Counted from the stretch's first letter, positions 48,106 through 58,487 are shown. The stretch is 64,000 bases of DNA from Candidatus Nitrosoglobus terrae (GCF_002356115.1 NZ_AP014836.1:930001-994000); one strand, 5' to 3'. The notes: generated by a model not told the origin, from the letters alone. A program made the numbers and translations.

Positions 48106-50067
48106 TCAATTTTTTTCTTGAAGCTGAGTGAGGATAGTTTCGCTTTCTAAAGTAGAGGTATCTTGGGTAATTGTTTCACCTCGACTAATCGATCGCAGCA
48201 AGCGGCGCATAATTTTTCCAGATCGCGTTTTAGGTAGGTTGTCTACGAATCGAATTTCATCCGGTTTAGCAATAGCTCCGATTTGATCAGCTACCCAGTC
48301 TCGGAGTTCTATAATCAGTGCTTTATCGCCAATTGAGCAGGTTTCTTTCAAAGTAACGTAGGCGAGGATAGCTTCTCCCTTTATATCATCGGGACGGCCT
48401 ATCACTGCGGCTTCTGCAACTTTAGGATGGGCGAGTAAGGCCGACTCAATCTCCATAGTTCCTAGACGGTGGCCAGCAACATTTAAGATATCGTCAGTAC
48501 GCCCCATAATCCAGAAATAGCCCTCTTCATCGCGGCGGGCACTGTCTCCTGAAAGATAGTATTTACCATCAAATTTACGCCAATAGGTATCGTAATAGCG
48601 CTGCTTATCTTGCCAGATAGTGCGAATCATGGAAGGCCAAGGTTTCGTAATGACCAGGTATCCGCCCTGATCGGGGGCGGTTATCGGTTGCCCTTGTGCA
48701 TTGACTACCGCAATGTCGATTCCAGGTAGGGGAAAAGTACAGGATCCAGGTTTGGCAGTCGTTACCCCAGGGATAGGCGCAATCATGTGGACTCCAGTTT
48801 CAGTTTGCCACCAAGTATCTACAATGGGGCAATGTCCACCCCCAATGACTCGATGATACCACATCCAAGCTTCAGGGTTGATAGGCTCACCTACTGTTCC
48901 TAATAGCCTGAGTTGGGATAAATTATAGGCGGCTGGGATATTATCTCCGGCTTTCATGAGCGCCCTAATGGCTGTAGGTGCCGTATAGAAGACAGTCACT
49001 CCGTGATCTTGGCAGATTTTCCAAAAACGGCCGCTGTCAGGAAAAGTAGGGGCACCTTCATAGATGACTATTGTCGCGCCCACGGCAAGTGGTCCATAGG
49101 TGACATAACTATGGCCTGTAACCCAACCTATATCTGCGGTACACCAGAAGATATCCTCATCCCGAATATCGAACACCCATTTCATAGTAGTGATGGTACC
49201 CAACAGGTAGCCAGCGCTAGCGTGTTGGATTCCCTTGGGCTTACCCGTAGAGCCAGAGGTATACAGCAAAAATAAGGGATGCTCAGCATTGAGCCATACG
49301 GGATCACAGTGGCTAGAAATGCCAGTTTCAGCCTCATGCCACCATAAATCCCGTTCTGTGATCATAGAGATACTATGACCGGTGCGCCGTAGGACAATGA
49401 CTCCTTGGATGCTTTTACACCCTGATTTTAGCGCCCGATCAGCCGCTGCTTTAAGCGCTATGATACGCCCGCCTCGGTAACCACCATCGGCTGTGATGAG
49501 GAATTTTGCCTCGGTGTCCTCGATTCGATCTTTAAGGGATTCAGCAGAGAACCCTCCAAACACTACGGAATGAATAGCCCCAATCCTAGCGCAAGCCTGC
49601 ATGGCAATAACGGCTTCAGGTACCATAGGCAGGTAAATGACAACCCGATCACCTTGAGTAATCCCTTGAGCTTTAAGTACATTAGCAAAGCGGCAAACTC
49701 GCTGATGTAATTGCTGATAAGTAAGTGTAGTTCTATCTCCTGATTCTCCTTCAAAGATAATCGCTATCTTGTCTCCTTTATCCTTAAGGTGACGGTCTAA
49801 ACAGTTAAATGAGACATTCAGTTCGCCATCATTAAACCATTGGTAATAAGGCGCGTTTGTGCTATCTAGGGTAATTTCAAAGGGTTGATGCCAGCTTAGT
49901 TCAGCTCTTGCTTGCTTAGCCCAAAATCCTACATAATCTTTGTTTGCTACTTGAATGAGGGAGTCAAGCGCAGCGCGGTTAGGAATGCGCGCTTTGGTAG
50001 AAAATTCAGCAGAGGGAGGAAAAAGTCGCTCTTCATGTAAGATAGATTCAACATTATTTTCATTCAT
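48106..50067 (-). CDS. acs: Acetyl-CoA synthetase
   Basis: Acs makes acetyl-CoA from acetate, ATP and CoA through acetyl-AMP. The protein has about 650 residues with [18 protein letters not shown], the P-loop [59 protein letters not shown] and the acetylatable Lys region [15 protein letters not shown] at the C-terminus. I use the ATG at 50067, which has an AGGGAAG site about 10 bases upstream, instead of the GTG at 50085. Confidence 0.97.
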   Translation of the reverse strand: MNENNVESILHEERLFPPSAEFSTKARIPNRAALDSLIQVANKDYVGFWAKQARAELSWHQPFEITLDSTNAPYYQWFNDGELNVSFNCLDRHLKDKGDKIAIIFEGESGDRTTLTYQQLHQRVCRFANVLKAQGITQGDRVVIYLPMVPEAVIAMQACARIGAIHSVVFGGFSAESLKDRIEDTEAKFLITADGGYRGGRIIALKAAADRALKSGCKSIQGVIVLRRTGHSISMITERDLWWHEAETGISSHCDPVWLNAEHPLFLLYTSGSTGKPKGIQHASAGYLLGTITTMKWVFDIRDEDIFWCTADIGWVTGHSYVTYGPLAVGATIVIYEGAPTFPDSGRFWKICQDHGVTVFYTAPTAIRALMKAGDNIPAAYNLSQLRLLGTVGEPINPEAWMWYHRVIGGGHCPIVDTWWQTETGVHMIAPIPGVTTAKPGSCTFPLPGIDIAVVNAQGQPITAPDQGGYLVITKPWPSMIRTIWQDKQRYYDTYWRKFDGKYYLSGDSARRDEEGYFWIMGRTDDILNVAGHRLGTMEIESALLAHPKVAEAAVIGRPDDIKGEAILAYVTLKETCSIGDKALIIELRDWVADQIGAIAKPDEIRFVDNLPKTRSGKIMRRLLRSISRGETITQDTSTLESETILTQLQEKN

Positions 50068-50329
50068 GATTTTTTCTTCCCTCACCTTATAGAGATAGGG
50101 TACCTATAGGCTTAATTGTCTGGTAGTTGAAAGCTAATCTGCAATAATATATTTGCTTTTATTAAGAAGCTATAATTTAAGTGAGTGGTATGAATCAATA
50201 CACCTTGATACCCTAGTAGTGAAGATAGATAATTAATGCTGGTTGATATCTTAAATCTAATAGCTAAAAATTTATTTAAAGTTTACTAAATGTAACTTTT
50301 AACTGTGTAGTTAAAGTAAGGAGAATATT

Positions 50330-50929
50330 GTGAGTGTATTAGTGACGCAAGCTGCCCCTGATTTTACAGCACCTGCCGTAATGCCTGATGGTGCGATTAA
50401 GGATAATTTCCGCCTTTCTGATCTGCGCGGTAAATATATAGTGCTATTTTTTTACCCACTTGATTTTACTTTTGTATGTCCTTCAGAAATTTTAGCTCAT
50501 AATAATCGTTTGAAAGAATTTAAAGCGCGCCAGGTCGAGGTGATTGGTGTTTCTATTGACTCCCAATATAGCCATTATGCTTGGCGTAATACCCCAGTAG
50601 CAGAGGGAGGAATTGGCGCTATAGGGTTTCCTCTAGTTGCTGATATTAGCCATGACATAACCCGTGCTTATGGGGTAGAGCATCCTAATGGAGTTGCCTT
50701 AAGAGGCTCCTTTTTGATTGATAAAAATGGAGTAGTTCAGCATCAGGTGGTAAATAACCTTCCATTAGGCCGCGATGTGGATGAAATATTACGGGTAGTA
50801 GATGCTTTGCAGTTTACGGAAGAACATGGTGAAGTATGCCCGGCTGGGTGGCAGAAAGGAGAGGAGGCGATTAAGCCTAACGCTGAAGGAGTGGCGCAAT
50901 ATCTAGCGAAGCACGCGAGCGCTTTATAA
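50330..50929 (+). CDS. Peroxiredoxin (AhpC/Prx1 type, typical 2-Cys)
   Basis: The 199-residue thiol peroxidase reduces H2O2 and organic peroxides. The peroxidatic Cys is in FYPLDFTFVCPSEI (about residue 50) and the resolving Cys in EEHGEVCPAGWQKGEE (about residue 170). This is the AhpC/Prx1 pattern. The start is GTG with AAGGAG upstream. It is monocistronic with an intrinsic terminator after it. Reductant (AhpF or thioredoxin) is not in the window. Confidence 0.95.
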   Translation: MSVLVTQAAPDFTAPAVMPDGAIKDNFRLSDLRGKYIVLFFYPLDFTFVCPSEILAHNNRLKEFKARQVEVIGVSIDSQYSHYAWRNTPVAEGGIGAIGFPLVADISHDITRAYGVEHPNGVALRGSFLIDKNGVVQHQVVNNLPLGRDVDEILRVVDALQFTEEHGEVCPAGWQKGEEAIKPNAEGVAQYLAKHASAL

Positions 50930-50948
50930 TAAATAGATTATCATTATA

Positions 50949-50988
50949 AACAGACGCCTAATTTATTTATAGGGCGTCTGTTCTTTTT
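50949..50988 (+). terminator. Intrinsic terminator of the peroxiredoxin gene
   Basis: AACAGACGCC (50949-50958) pairs with GGCGTCTGTT (50973-50982) around a 14-base loop, and CTTTTT follows. It starts about 20 bases after the peroxiredoxin stop codon. Confidence 0.9.
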
Positions 50989-51033
50989 AGGATATTTATA
51001 CTAATAATTTTTTTGATTACAAAAGATATTTTA

Positions 51034-51471
51034 TTAAGATTGTTGCCTCTCTTTAATCTCATCAAGGGTTTTACAGTCAATGCATAAGGTAGCAGTGGGG
51101 CGGGCTTCTAGGCGTTTGATACCAATCTCAGCCCCGCAGGCCTCGCAATAGCCATAATCACCATTATCAAGGGTTCTTAGGCACTCATTGATTTTTCCAA
51201 TCAGCTTACGCTCTCGATCTCTAGCCCGTAGTGCTAATGTAAACTCTTCTTCTTGGGATGCTCGATCGCTTGGATCAGGAAAATTTGCCGCCTCATCTTG
51301 CATATGATGAACTGTTCGTGTGACCTCTTCCATAAGACGTTGCTTCCAGCTTAGTAAGATTCCACGAAAATGCTTGCTCTGCAGCTCGTTCATATATTCT
51401 TCTCCCAATCTTTGTTTGTAGGGAGTAAACTCTTGGGGAGATCGCATTAGATTCTCGTCATTAACAGCCAT
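51034..51471 (-). CDS. dksA: RNA polymerase-binding transcription factor DksA
   Basis: DksA enters the RNA polymerase secondary channel and works with ppGpp to adjust transcription. The 145 residues have a coiled coil with the tip residues [12 protein letters not shown], and the zinc finger [25 protein letters not shown] with all four Cys. The start at 51471 (ATG) has GAGGAG 8 bases upstream. An upstream in-frame TTG at 51486 is less likely. Confidence 0.96.
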   Translation of the reverse strand: MAVNDENLMRSPQEFTPYKQRLGEEYMNELQSKHFRGILLSWKQRLMEEVTRTVHHMQDEAANFPDPSDRASQEEEFTLALRARDRERKLIGKINECLRTLDNGDYGYCEACGAEIGIKRLEARPTATLCIDCKTLDEIKERQQS

Positions 51472-51575
51472 GTTTTGGCTCCTCAAGTTAGTTATAGAAC
51501 AATCGGGGTATATACCAGAATCTCCTTAAAATCGCAATAATAGTACACCTTTAACGCTAGTGATAATCATAAAAA

Positions 51576-52349
51576 ATGGCTGAACTTCAAACATTAATTT
51601 TTGATTTAGATGGAACCTTAGCTGAAACCGAACGAGATGGGCATCGATTGGCTTTTAATCAAGCTTTTGCTACTGCGGGGTTAAATTGGTATTGGGATAT
51701 TGCCCTTTATGGTAAGTTACTAAAGATAACCGGGGGTAAAGAACGTATTAATTATTATTTAAGTAAATATCAACAAAATTTTCATCCTCCAATTGCGATA
51801 GATAAATTTATTGTCGAATTACATCAGGCTAAAACTCAGTACTATGTAGAATTACTTGAGAGAGAAAAAATACCTCTTCGCCTTGGTATGGCGCGTTTGA
51901 TAAACTCAGCGCGTGAACAGGGGCTGCAATTAGCTATTGCCACAACAACTACCCTAGAAAATGTATTGGCTTTACTACGTACTAGCTTTGATCCCAGAGC
52001 CGTTGATTGGTTTGATTGTATTGCGGCAGGCGACGTAGTTGAACATAAAAAACCAGCATCGGATATTTATGATTATTGCTTGAGACAGCTACAAATACAG
52101 CCTGATCAGTGTATTGCTTTTGAGGATTCAGCAAATGGTGTTCGCTCTGCAGTGGGGGCTGGGATTAAAACAATAGTGACTGTTAATGAGTATACTTGTA
52201 ACGAAAATTTTACCGGAGCGGCGCTAGTATTAGATCATTTAGGAGAGCCTGAAACGCCTTGTAAGGTGTTAAGTGGAGAGAAGGTAGATTACTTTACCTA
52301 TGTAGATATCGATCTTTTACAGAAATTGCAAAGAAATTCTGAAGTATGA
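51576..52349 (+). CDS. cbbY: HAD-superfamily phosphatase, CbbY-like
   Basis: This 257-residue HAD hydrolase has catalytic motif I FDLDGTLAETE, motif II Thr in IATTTT, Lys in HKKPASDIY and motif IV EDSANGVRSAVGAG. The insertion with GLNWYWDIALYGKLLKITGGKERI is typical of CbbY, which removes xylulose 1,5-bisphosphate, an inhibitor of Rubisco. Rubisco genes are not in the window. It overlaps the aminotransferase gene by 4 bases. Confidence 0.88.
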   Translation: MAELQTLIFDLDGTLAETERDGHRLAFNQAFATAGLNWYWDIALYGKLLKITGGKERINYYLSKYQQNFHPPIAIDKFIVELHQAKTQYYVELLEREKIPLRLGMARLINSAREQGLQLAIATTTTLENVLALLRTSFDPRAVDWFDCIAAGDVVEHKKPASDIYDYCLRQLQIQPDQCIAFEDSANGVRSAVGAGIKTIVTVNEYTCNENFTGAALVLDHLGEPETPCKVLSGEKVDYFTYVDIDLLQKLQRNSEV

Positions 52350-53506
52350 TTGAGCAGGTGGCGTATCGGGTGGGGGAGATTAAGCCATTTTACGCGATGG
52401 CGCTATTAGCGCGAGCAAAGGAGTTGGAAGCTCAGGGACGCCGGATTATCCATATGGAAATAGGTGAACCTGATTTTGTAACGCCACAGCCCATCATAGA
52501 GGCTGGGATAGCTGCTTTACGTTCTGGCCAAGTTTATTATACCCCTTCATCAGGGTTGCCAGCGTTACGTGAAGCCATCGCAAATTGGTATAGTATGAGT
52601 GCAGGGATTCAGATCTCACCAGATCGTATTATAGTTACGCCAGGTGCCTCTGGGGCTTCGCTGCTTGCTATGGCAGCTTTGCTTAACCCTAGGGATACTA
52701 TTCTTATGGCAGATCCAGGTTACCCGTGCAATCGCTACCTTGCCCGTATTTTAGAGGGAAATCCGGTTGGGATTCCAATGACGGCTAAAAATGCTTATCA
52801 GTTTACTGCAGATCATATTGAATCCTATTGGAGTTCAATCACTAAAGCGGTATTAGTGGCCTCACCTGCTAACCCAACGGGGGCTATCCTTTGTCAAGCT
52901 ACCCTGGATGCTTTAATTAATAGCGTTGAATCTCGAGGGGGAGCGCTTGTTGTTGATGAGACTTATGGGGGGCTAGTTTATGAGAGTGAGAGTATCACTG
53001 CCCTAACACTCTCAGATCAAGTATTTGTTATTAATAGCTTTTCCAAGTATTTTGGTATGACTGGATGGCGATTAGGCTGGCTGGTGGTGCCTGATAATTT
53101 TATTCAAGTTGCCGATAAATTGGCTCAAAATCTATTTTTAGCCGCTTCTACCCCAGCTCAGTACGCTGCCCTTGCTGCCTTTAGGCCAGAAACTATTCAA
53201 ATTTTAGAGGAACGCCGGATGGCATTTCAGCAGCGACGAGATTTTCTTTTATCTAAGTTACAGGTGCTTGGTTTTTATGTGCCTGCTATCCCTCAAGGCG
53301 CATTTTATATCTATGCGGATTGCTCTAAATTTTCGGTAAATAGTATGGCTTTCTCTCAGAATTTATTAGAGAACGTGGGAGTAGCGGTAACTCCAGGGTT
53401 GGATTTTGGTTGCAATGATCCCCATCGATATATACGTTTTGCCTATACAACATCAATGGAGCGATTACAGGAAGGGATTGAACGATTGCAAACGTACCTT
53501 AGTTAA
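52346..53506 (+). CDS. PLP-dependent aminotransferase, class I/II
   Basis: The 386-residue fold-type I aminotransferase contains MEIGEPDFVTP, SPANPTGAIL, DETYGGLVYES and the PLP Lys in INSFSKYFGMTGWRLGW (about 235). The substrate is not resolvable from sequence; aspartate/alanine-type or methionine-related activity are candidates. It is coupled to cbbY by a 4-base overlap. A 244-base gap with no gene follows. Confidence 0.92.
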   Translation: MIEQVAYRVGEIKPFYAMALLARAKELEAQGRRIIHMEIGEPDFVTPQPIIEAGIAALRSGQVYYTPSSGLPALREAIANWYSMSAGIQISPDRIIVTPGASGASLLAMAALLNPRDTILMADPGYPCNRYLARILEGNPVGIPMTAKNAYQFTADHIESYWSSITKAVLVASPANPTGAILCQATLDALINSVESRGGALVVDETYGGLVYESESITALTLSDQVFVINSFSKYFGMTGWRLGWLVVPDNFIQVADKLAQNLFLAASTPAQYAALAAFRPETIQILEERRMAFQQRRDFLLSKLQVLGFYVPAIPQGAFYIYADCSKFSVNSMAFSQNLLENVGVAVTPGLDFGCNDPHRYIRFAYTTSMERLQEGIERLQTYLS

Positions 53507-53750
53507 GGTTATTTTTAACATTGATAAGTAGATTTACCGTAATTAAGTTTTTTTTCGGGGTTCTAAAGATAATTCTTAACGCCTTTGACGTATAGGTGAA
53601 AAAATAATTACAGAGTTATTTATTTTTATCTTGTACTACAAAATACTAGCCCTTAATTTTTGCTAAAATAGCTCAGCGCAAGTACTGAAATATTAAATAA
53701 ATAGCTTTTAATCTCATTTTTTAGCTAGCTTTTTTGCTGGAAAACCAAAT

Positions 53751-55292
53751 TTGAAGAATCTTCATGTAAAGCTTTTAGCGTTTTCTCTAATTATAATTGG
53801 CCTGAGCCTAGCTTATTACAAAGCAACGATTCTGGGGTTACCATTATTTCCGGCTGAGAAAACTAAAGTGTGGATGGTAGAGGCACGCTTGGAGTTTAAA
53901 TCCAAGGGTGGTCCAGCAAAAATACAATTTCAAATACCCCAAGTATCTGCTGGGTTTACTGCGATAGGTGAGGACTTTATCTCCAGTAAATATGGATTGA
54001 GCGTAGAGGAAGACGGCACTAACCGCATAGCTCAGTGGGCTGTGCGCCGAGCTCAAGGAGATCAGGTGTTATATTATCGAGTGGAATTAGCCCCTGAACT
54101 AACCGCCCCAATACAGTCTCGAGGGGGAGCTACGCCGCCATTTCCAGAGATTCCTAAATATCCTGAACCGATGGGATCGGTGATACTAGCACTGCTAGAT
54201 GAAGTACATAGTAAATCTGCTGATGTTGCCTCTTTTTCCGGAGAACTTCTGAGCCGCTTAAATTCTTCTAACCCAGATGAAAATGCGCTAGTGCTACGTA
54301 AAGGCGTTGAAGATCCAGAAGCTTGGGTAAAACGCGTGATCTACATTTTGGCCGGAGCTAGAATCCCTGCTCGCCCAGTCTATATCCTACTGCTAAAACA
54401 TAGGGTGAAACATGGCTCTTTGATTCCTTGGCTGGAAGTTCACAATGGACAAGAGTGGATAGCCTTTGATCCGAAAACCGGGGAGCGAGGTTTTCCTGAA
54501 AATGCTTTGATCTGGTATGCGGGAGGTCAACCACTAGTTAAGTTAGAGGGTGGAGAATCGCTTAAAATTGGATACTCTGTGTCTAGCCGTTTTCAGGATT
54601 TAGTTTTGGTAGCAGAGCGGCGAGCACGGAAGATGAATTCTCTAATTATGGATTTTTCTCTATTTAGCCTTCCGGTTCAAATGCAAAATGTTTATCGTGT
54701 ACTGTTGATGATTCCCATTGGGACATTTTTAATTGTGGTGTTACGGAATGTAATTGGAGTCAAAACATTTGGGACTTTTATGCCCATCTTAATAGCGTTA
54801 GCATTCCGAGAAACTGAACTTTTTTGGGGAGTTGCTCTGTTTACTGGGATTGTAGCCCTTGGGTTAATGCTTCGTTTTTATTTGGAATACCTTAAATTAC
54901 TGCTGGTACCCCGATTAGCTTCAGTACTGGTGATGGTTATTTTGTTAATGGCAATTATCAGCGTTTTGACTCATAAGATAGGATTAGAACGAGGACTATC
55001 GGTAGCTCTTTTCCCAATGGTTATTTTAACGATGACTATTGAGCGTATGTCCCTAGCTTGGGAGGAGCATGGACCGGCGGAGGCGCTACAGCAAGGGTTT
55101 GGGAGTTTGATGGTGGCTGTATTAGGGTATCTATTGATTACTAATAAACTTCTAGAGCACCTAGTTTTTGTTTTCCCTGAGCTACTATTAATGATATTGG
55201 CTATGACCTTACTATTAGGGCGCTATACGGGTTATCGATTAACAGAACTCTGGCGATTTAAAGAATTTTTGATGAAAGCGGATAAGGGATGA
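53751..55292 (+). CDS. Inactive transglutaminase-like domain fused to seven transmembrane helices
   Basis: The 513-residue protein has an N-terminal membrane anchor (about 5-25), a periplasmic transglutaminase-like domain (about 130-260, VKRVIYILAGARIPARPVYILL, WLEVHNGQEWIAFDPKTGERGF) lacking a clear catalytic Cys, and a block of about seven helices from residue 310. This matches the known 7TM_transglut family whose genes accompany an ATP-grasp ligase. The start is TTG with a GGA-rich site upstream. It overlaps the ATP-grasp gene by 4 bases, so both are translated together. Function is not established in my knowledge. Confidence 0.9.
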   Translation: MKNLHVKLLAFSLIIIGLSLAYYKATILGLPLFPAEKTKVWMVEARLEFKSKGGPAKIQFQIPQVSAGFTAIGEDFISSKYGLSVEEDGTNRIAQWAVRRAQGDQVLYYRVELAPELTAPIQSRGGATPPFPEIPKYPEPMGSVILALLDEVHSKSADVASFSGELLSRLNSSNPDENALVLRKGVEDPEAWVKRVIYILAGARIPARPVYILLLKHRVKHGSLIPWLEVHNGQEWIAFDPKTGERGFPENALIWYAGGQPLVKLEGGESLKIGYSVSSRFQDLVLVAERRARKMNSLIMDFSLFSLPVQMQNVYRVLLMIPIGTFLIVVLRNVIGVKTFGTFMPILIALAFRETELFWGVALFTGIVALGLMLRFYLEYLKLLLVPRLASVLVMVILLMAIISVLTHKIGLERGLSVALFPMVILTMTIERMSLAWEEHGPAEALQQGFGSLMVAVLGYLLITNKLLEHLVFVFPELLLMILAMTLLLGRYTGYRLTELWRFKEFLMKADKG

Positions 55293-56254
55293 TATTTCCT
55301 TGGTGGCATCTACGGCGGCTTGGGGTTTTAGGGATGAATCAGCGCAATGCTGATTATATCTTACCTTATAACCAGCGGCGTTATTACCCTCTCGTTGATG
55401 ATAAAAGACAAACTAAGCACTTAGCCTTAGCAGCGGGAATTGCAGTACCGGAGCTTTATGGTGTGATAGAGATCATTCATCAAATTAAGGCGCTGAACAC
55501 ATTACTAAGCCCCTATGAGGATTTTGTCATTAAACCCGCTCATGGAAGCGGCGGGGAAGGTATTTTAGTGATTACAGGCCGTTATCAAGATCGCTACCGT
55601 AAAGCCAGTGGCATCATCCTGACCGAGGAGGAAATTGGCCACCATATCGCTAATATTTTAAGCGGAATGTATAGCTTAGGGGGACTGCCTGATACGGCAC
55701 TTGTGGAATATCGGGTTAAATTTAATCCCTTATTTGATGCTGTGAGCTATCTTGGGGTTCCAGATATTCGTACTATTGTTTTTCGAGGTGTCCCCACATT
55801 AGCAATGATAAGGTTACCCACTCGCCTTTCGGATGGCCGCGCTAATTTACACCAAGGTGCCATTGGTGTAGGGATTAATTTGGTGACCGGGCATACTAAC
55901 TCTGGGGTATGGAAAGAGCAAGTCATTGAGTATCATCCAGACACTGGAGGGAGAATAAAAAGTTTAAAAATACCTCACTGGGATAATATTCTTGAACTCA
56001 CCGCTCGTTGCTTTGATTTAGTGGGCTTAGGATATATTGGTGTTGATATCGTGTTAGATCGGGATCTTGGTCCTCTAGTTTTAGAGTTAAATGCTCGTCC
56101 TGGGCTCAGTATTCAACTGGCAAATAAGATTGGGTTGTTACCGCGACTGCAACGAATTGAAAATTTTAACCAGATCCCATCCTCTGTTCCAGATCGGGTA
56201 GCGCTGGCAAAAGAGCTGGCTCAGGTTTCAGAAAGCCTAACTAGCGGAGAGTGA
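55289..56254 (+). CDS. Alpha-L-glutamate ligase-like ATP-grasp protein
   Basis: The 321-residue ATP-grasp enzyme of the RimK-like group has RRYYPLVDDKRQTKHLALAAGIAVPELYG, EDFVIKPAHGSGGEGILVI, TRLSDGRANLHQGAIGVGIN and the Mg2+ site LVLELNARPGL. It would activate a carboxylate as acyl phosphate and join it to an amine, presumably adding glutamate or another amino acid to a peptide or metabolite. It is translationally coupled to the 7TM transglutaminase-like protein. The third usual partner, a RimB-like zinc protease, is not adjacent. Confidence 0.9.
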   Translation: MIFPWWHLRRLGVLGMNQRNADYILPYNQRRYYPLVDDKRQTKHLALAAGIAVPELYGVIEIIHQIKALNTLLSPYEDFVIKPAHGSGGEGILVITGRYQDRYRKASGIILTEEEIGHHIANILSGMYSLGGLPDTALVEYRVKFNPLFDAVSYLGVPDIRTIVFRGVPTLAMIRLPTRLSDGRANLHQGAIGVGINLVTGHTNSGVWKEQVIEYHPDTGGRIKSLKIPHWDNILELTARCFDLVGLGYIGVDIVLDRDLGPLVLELNARPGLSIQLANKIGLLPRLQRIENFNQIPSSVPDRVALAKELAQVSESLTSGE

Positions 56255-56892
56255 AGGACCGCTGTGCTAGCGAGCGTAAAATAGGGATGAATAAAATAGA
56301 GGGTTTAACCTCAGCTATTTTACTTGAAGCCGATGGCTTTCTAAGCCATTCCTGTCCAGTAATGGCGAGTTTAATCCGTCAATATGCTCCCTGTACTTTG
56401 ATTAATGGTGCATTTTTCCCGTTTAAAACCTTAGTAAACGCTATCATCAGCCAGCAATTAGCCACTAAGGTAGCTGATAGGATAAAGTGCCAAGTACAAA
56501 TTATCGTATCAGATTTTACTCCTGCTGATTTTTTAGCTACTTCTCCAGAATTGCTACGATCGGCTGGGCTATCAGCCGCTAAGATTCGCTATATTACTGT
56601 GTTAGCGCAGCATGTTAATGATGGAAAGCTGGACTTAGAGACCTTACAGTATCTATCGGATAAGGAGATTATTACTATCTTGGTGGCGCTGCCTGGTATT
56701 GGTCAATGGACGGCAGAAATGTTTTTAATCTTCGGTCTACATAGGCCAGATGTGCTACCTATAGGAGATGTAGGTTTACAGCGGGCGATACGGCTATTAT
56801 TTGGGGATGATGCCAGGATAGAGGATGTTGGGCAAAGATGGCGGCCTTTTTGCTCTGTAGCTTCTTGGTATCTTTGGCGATCTTTAAGCTAA
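56251..56892 (+). CDS. DNA-3-methyladenine glycosylase II family protein (HhH-GPD)
   Basis: The 213-residue base-excision enzyme has FFPFKTLVNAIISQQLATKVADRI and the HhH-GPD segment LPGIGQWTAEMFLIFGLHRPDVLPIGDVGLQRAI, with catalytic Asp in IGDVGL. It is close to AlkA/MAG-type glycosylases that remove alkylated bases. The GTG start at 56251 overlaps the ATP-grasp stop; an internal ATG at 56287 would give a shorter, equally normal N-terminus. Confidence 0.88.
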   Translation: MKDRCASERKIGMNKIEGLTSAILLEADGFLSHSCPVMASLIRQYAPCTLINGAFFPFKTLVNAIISQQLATKVADRIKCQVQIIVSDFTPADFLATSPELLRSAGLSAAKIRYITVLAQHVNDGKLDLETLQYLSDKEIITILVALPGIGQWTAEMFLIFGLHRPDVLPIGDVGLQRAIRLLFGDDARIEDVGQRWRPFCSVASWYLWRSLS

Positions 56893-56912
56893 TCTGATGG
56901 CGCTTTAATCGG

Positions 56913-56940
56913 TTGGTTTTGAGTTTGTGGCGGCTATAAT
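56913..56940 (+). promoter_or_regulatory. Sigma-70-type promoter upstream of folE
   Basis: A perfect -10 box TATAAT lies at 56935-56940, with TTGGTT at 56913-56918 as a -35 box (16-base spacing). A start site near 56947 would give a leader of about 24 bases to folE. Confidence 0.6.
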
Positions 56941-56970
56941 GGATAGCGGTAATAATCAGTGAGAGTTTAA

Positions 56971-57609
56971 ATGGATAAAAAATTAACTAAGCCGTTAAGT
57001 AAAGATCCTTATATGGATAGCTTGGAAATGGAATCCGATGAACCTTATAATGAGGAGCTTGAAGCCAGTATTAGGAAAATGTTGATTCAATTGGGCGAAG
57101 ATCCCTCCCGAGAGGGACTTAGGCGAACCCCGCAACGGGTAGCTAAAGCTATGGATTTTCTCACCAGCGGGTATACCATGACTGTAGAGGAAGCCGTTAA
57201 AGATGCCCTCTTTGAAGATGAGTGCGAGGAAATGGTGATTGTGAAGGATGTAGAATTTTACTCTCTCTGTGAGCATCATATGTTACCTTTTTTTGGTCGT
57301 GCCCACGTGGGTTATCTGCCTAAGAATCGTATTGTTGGCCTGAGTAAAATTGCCCGCGTTATTGATGTTTTTGCTCGACGGCTTCAGGTACAGGAGAGAT
57401 TAACGACCCAGATTGCAAATGGATTGATGTCCGTACTAAATGCGCGAGGAGTGGGGGTTGTATTAGAAGCGTGCCATTTTTGTATGGTGATGCGAGGGGT
57501 GCAAAAACAAAATAGCCAAACAGTAACTAGTGCTATGCTGGGGACATTCCGGCAAGATCCTAGAACACGGGCTGAATTTATGGACTTAATACGCCGTTCC
57601 CCCTATTGA
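56971..57609 (+). CDS. folE: GTP cyclohydrolase I
   Basis: FolE converts GTP to dihydroneopterin triphosphate, the first step of folate synthesis. The 212 residues contain [41 protein letters not shown] (zinc Cys and His), [25 protein letters not shown] and the second zinc Cys in [15 protein letters not shown]. It has its own promoter and is followed by a 215-base gap without a recognisable gene. Confidence 0.97.
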   Translation: MDKKLTKPLSKDPYMDSLEMESDEPYNEELEASIRKMLIQLGEDPSREGLRRTPQRVAKAMDFLTSGYTMTVEEAVKDALFEDECEEMVIVKDVEFYSLCEHHMLPFFGRAHVGYLPKNRIVGLSKIARVIDVFARRLQVQERLTTQIANGLMSVLNARGVGVVLEACHFCMVMRGVQKQNSQTVTSAMLGTFRQDPRTRAEFMDLIRRSPY

Positions 57610-57824
57610 AACTTTAGAGAGAAAGGCGCGACTCTAATCACTAAGAGTAATAGAAGCCGCGCTATCGAAGTTGACTGCTTACGTGTCGCAATTGACTTAG
57701 CTCCTACCCCAAGTAGGCTTACTGCGTTATAACAGAAAAACGTCGCAATATTGTACCCTTGCGCTCGATGCTAAAGTATCCAATCCCGCTGGGGAGCGTT
57801 GCGTATCTTTGCGCTTCTTTAATT

Positions 57825-58487
57825 TCAATGTTTTCGCGCTAAAGTGAGGCCATCCGCAATAGGTACCATACTTAGGCTAACTTGTTTATCGTGAGTGCGT
57901 GCTGAATTAAAAGCACGAATAGCACCGGTGTCTTCGTCAGTAAAGCTTGGATCAATCACCCGGCCATCGCGTAATACGTTATCTATGGCGATAAGCCCCC
58001 CTGGGCGTACTAACTCTAGTGTTCGCTGATAATAATCTTCATATTCTGTTTTTTCAGCATCAATAAAAGCAAAATCAAAGCTATTTGACTCTCCAGCTTC
58101 TATGAGCTGATCTAGGGTTTGAATCGCAGGGCCTAGCCGTAAATCAATTTTATTTGCTACCCCAGCGCGCTGCCAATAGCGTTGAGCTACAGCGGTCCAT
58201 TCCGGACTAATATCACAAGCAATTAATTTGCCTTCCGCAGGTAAGGTAAGGGCGGCCCAAAGGGAGCTATAGCCGGTAAAAACCCCTATTTCTAAAATTC
58301 TTTTCGCCCCTAATAACTCAATGAGTAGCGCCATGAATTGTCCTTGTTCAGGCGAGATCTGCATGTTAGCCCTAGGCATGGTAGAGGTCTCTTGCCGAAG
58401 CTCTCGTAAGATATCAGGCTCCCGTAGGGAAACTGAAAGCAGGTAATCGTAAAGGGGATCGGTAATTTGGGTTGGTTTGTTAGACAT
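57825..58487 (-). CDS. Class I SAM-dependent O-methyltransferase (COMT-like)
   Basis: The 220-residue catechol/caffeoyl-CoA O-methyltransferase family protein contains MLISPEQGQF-like MQISPEQGQFMALLIELLGAKRILEIGVFTGYSSLWAALTLP (motif I), DFAFIDAEKTEYEDYYQ and GGLIAIDNVLRDGRV (metal Asp/Asn). It transfers a methyl group from SAM to a hydroxyl of an unknown acceptor. It is on the opposite strand from folE, with a convergent gap. Confidence 0.92.
   Translation of the reverse strand: MSNKPTQITDPLYDYLLSVSLREPDILRELRQETSTMPRANMQISPEQGQFMALLIELLGAKRILEIGVFTGYSSLWAALTLPAEGKLIACDISPEWTAVAQRYWQRAGVANKIDLRLGPAIQTLDQLIEAGESNSFDFAFIDAEKTEYEDYYQRTLELVRPGGLIAIDNVLRDGRVIDPSFTDEDTGAIRAFNSARTHDKQVSLSMVPIADGLTLARKH

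Noticed and set aside
50299-50314. Inverted repeat TTAACT-N4-AGTTAA before the peroxiredoxin gene
   Set aside because: It is short, AT-rich and sits at the ribosome site; it does not match the OxyR pattern well enough to name a regulator.
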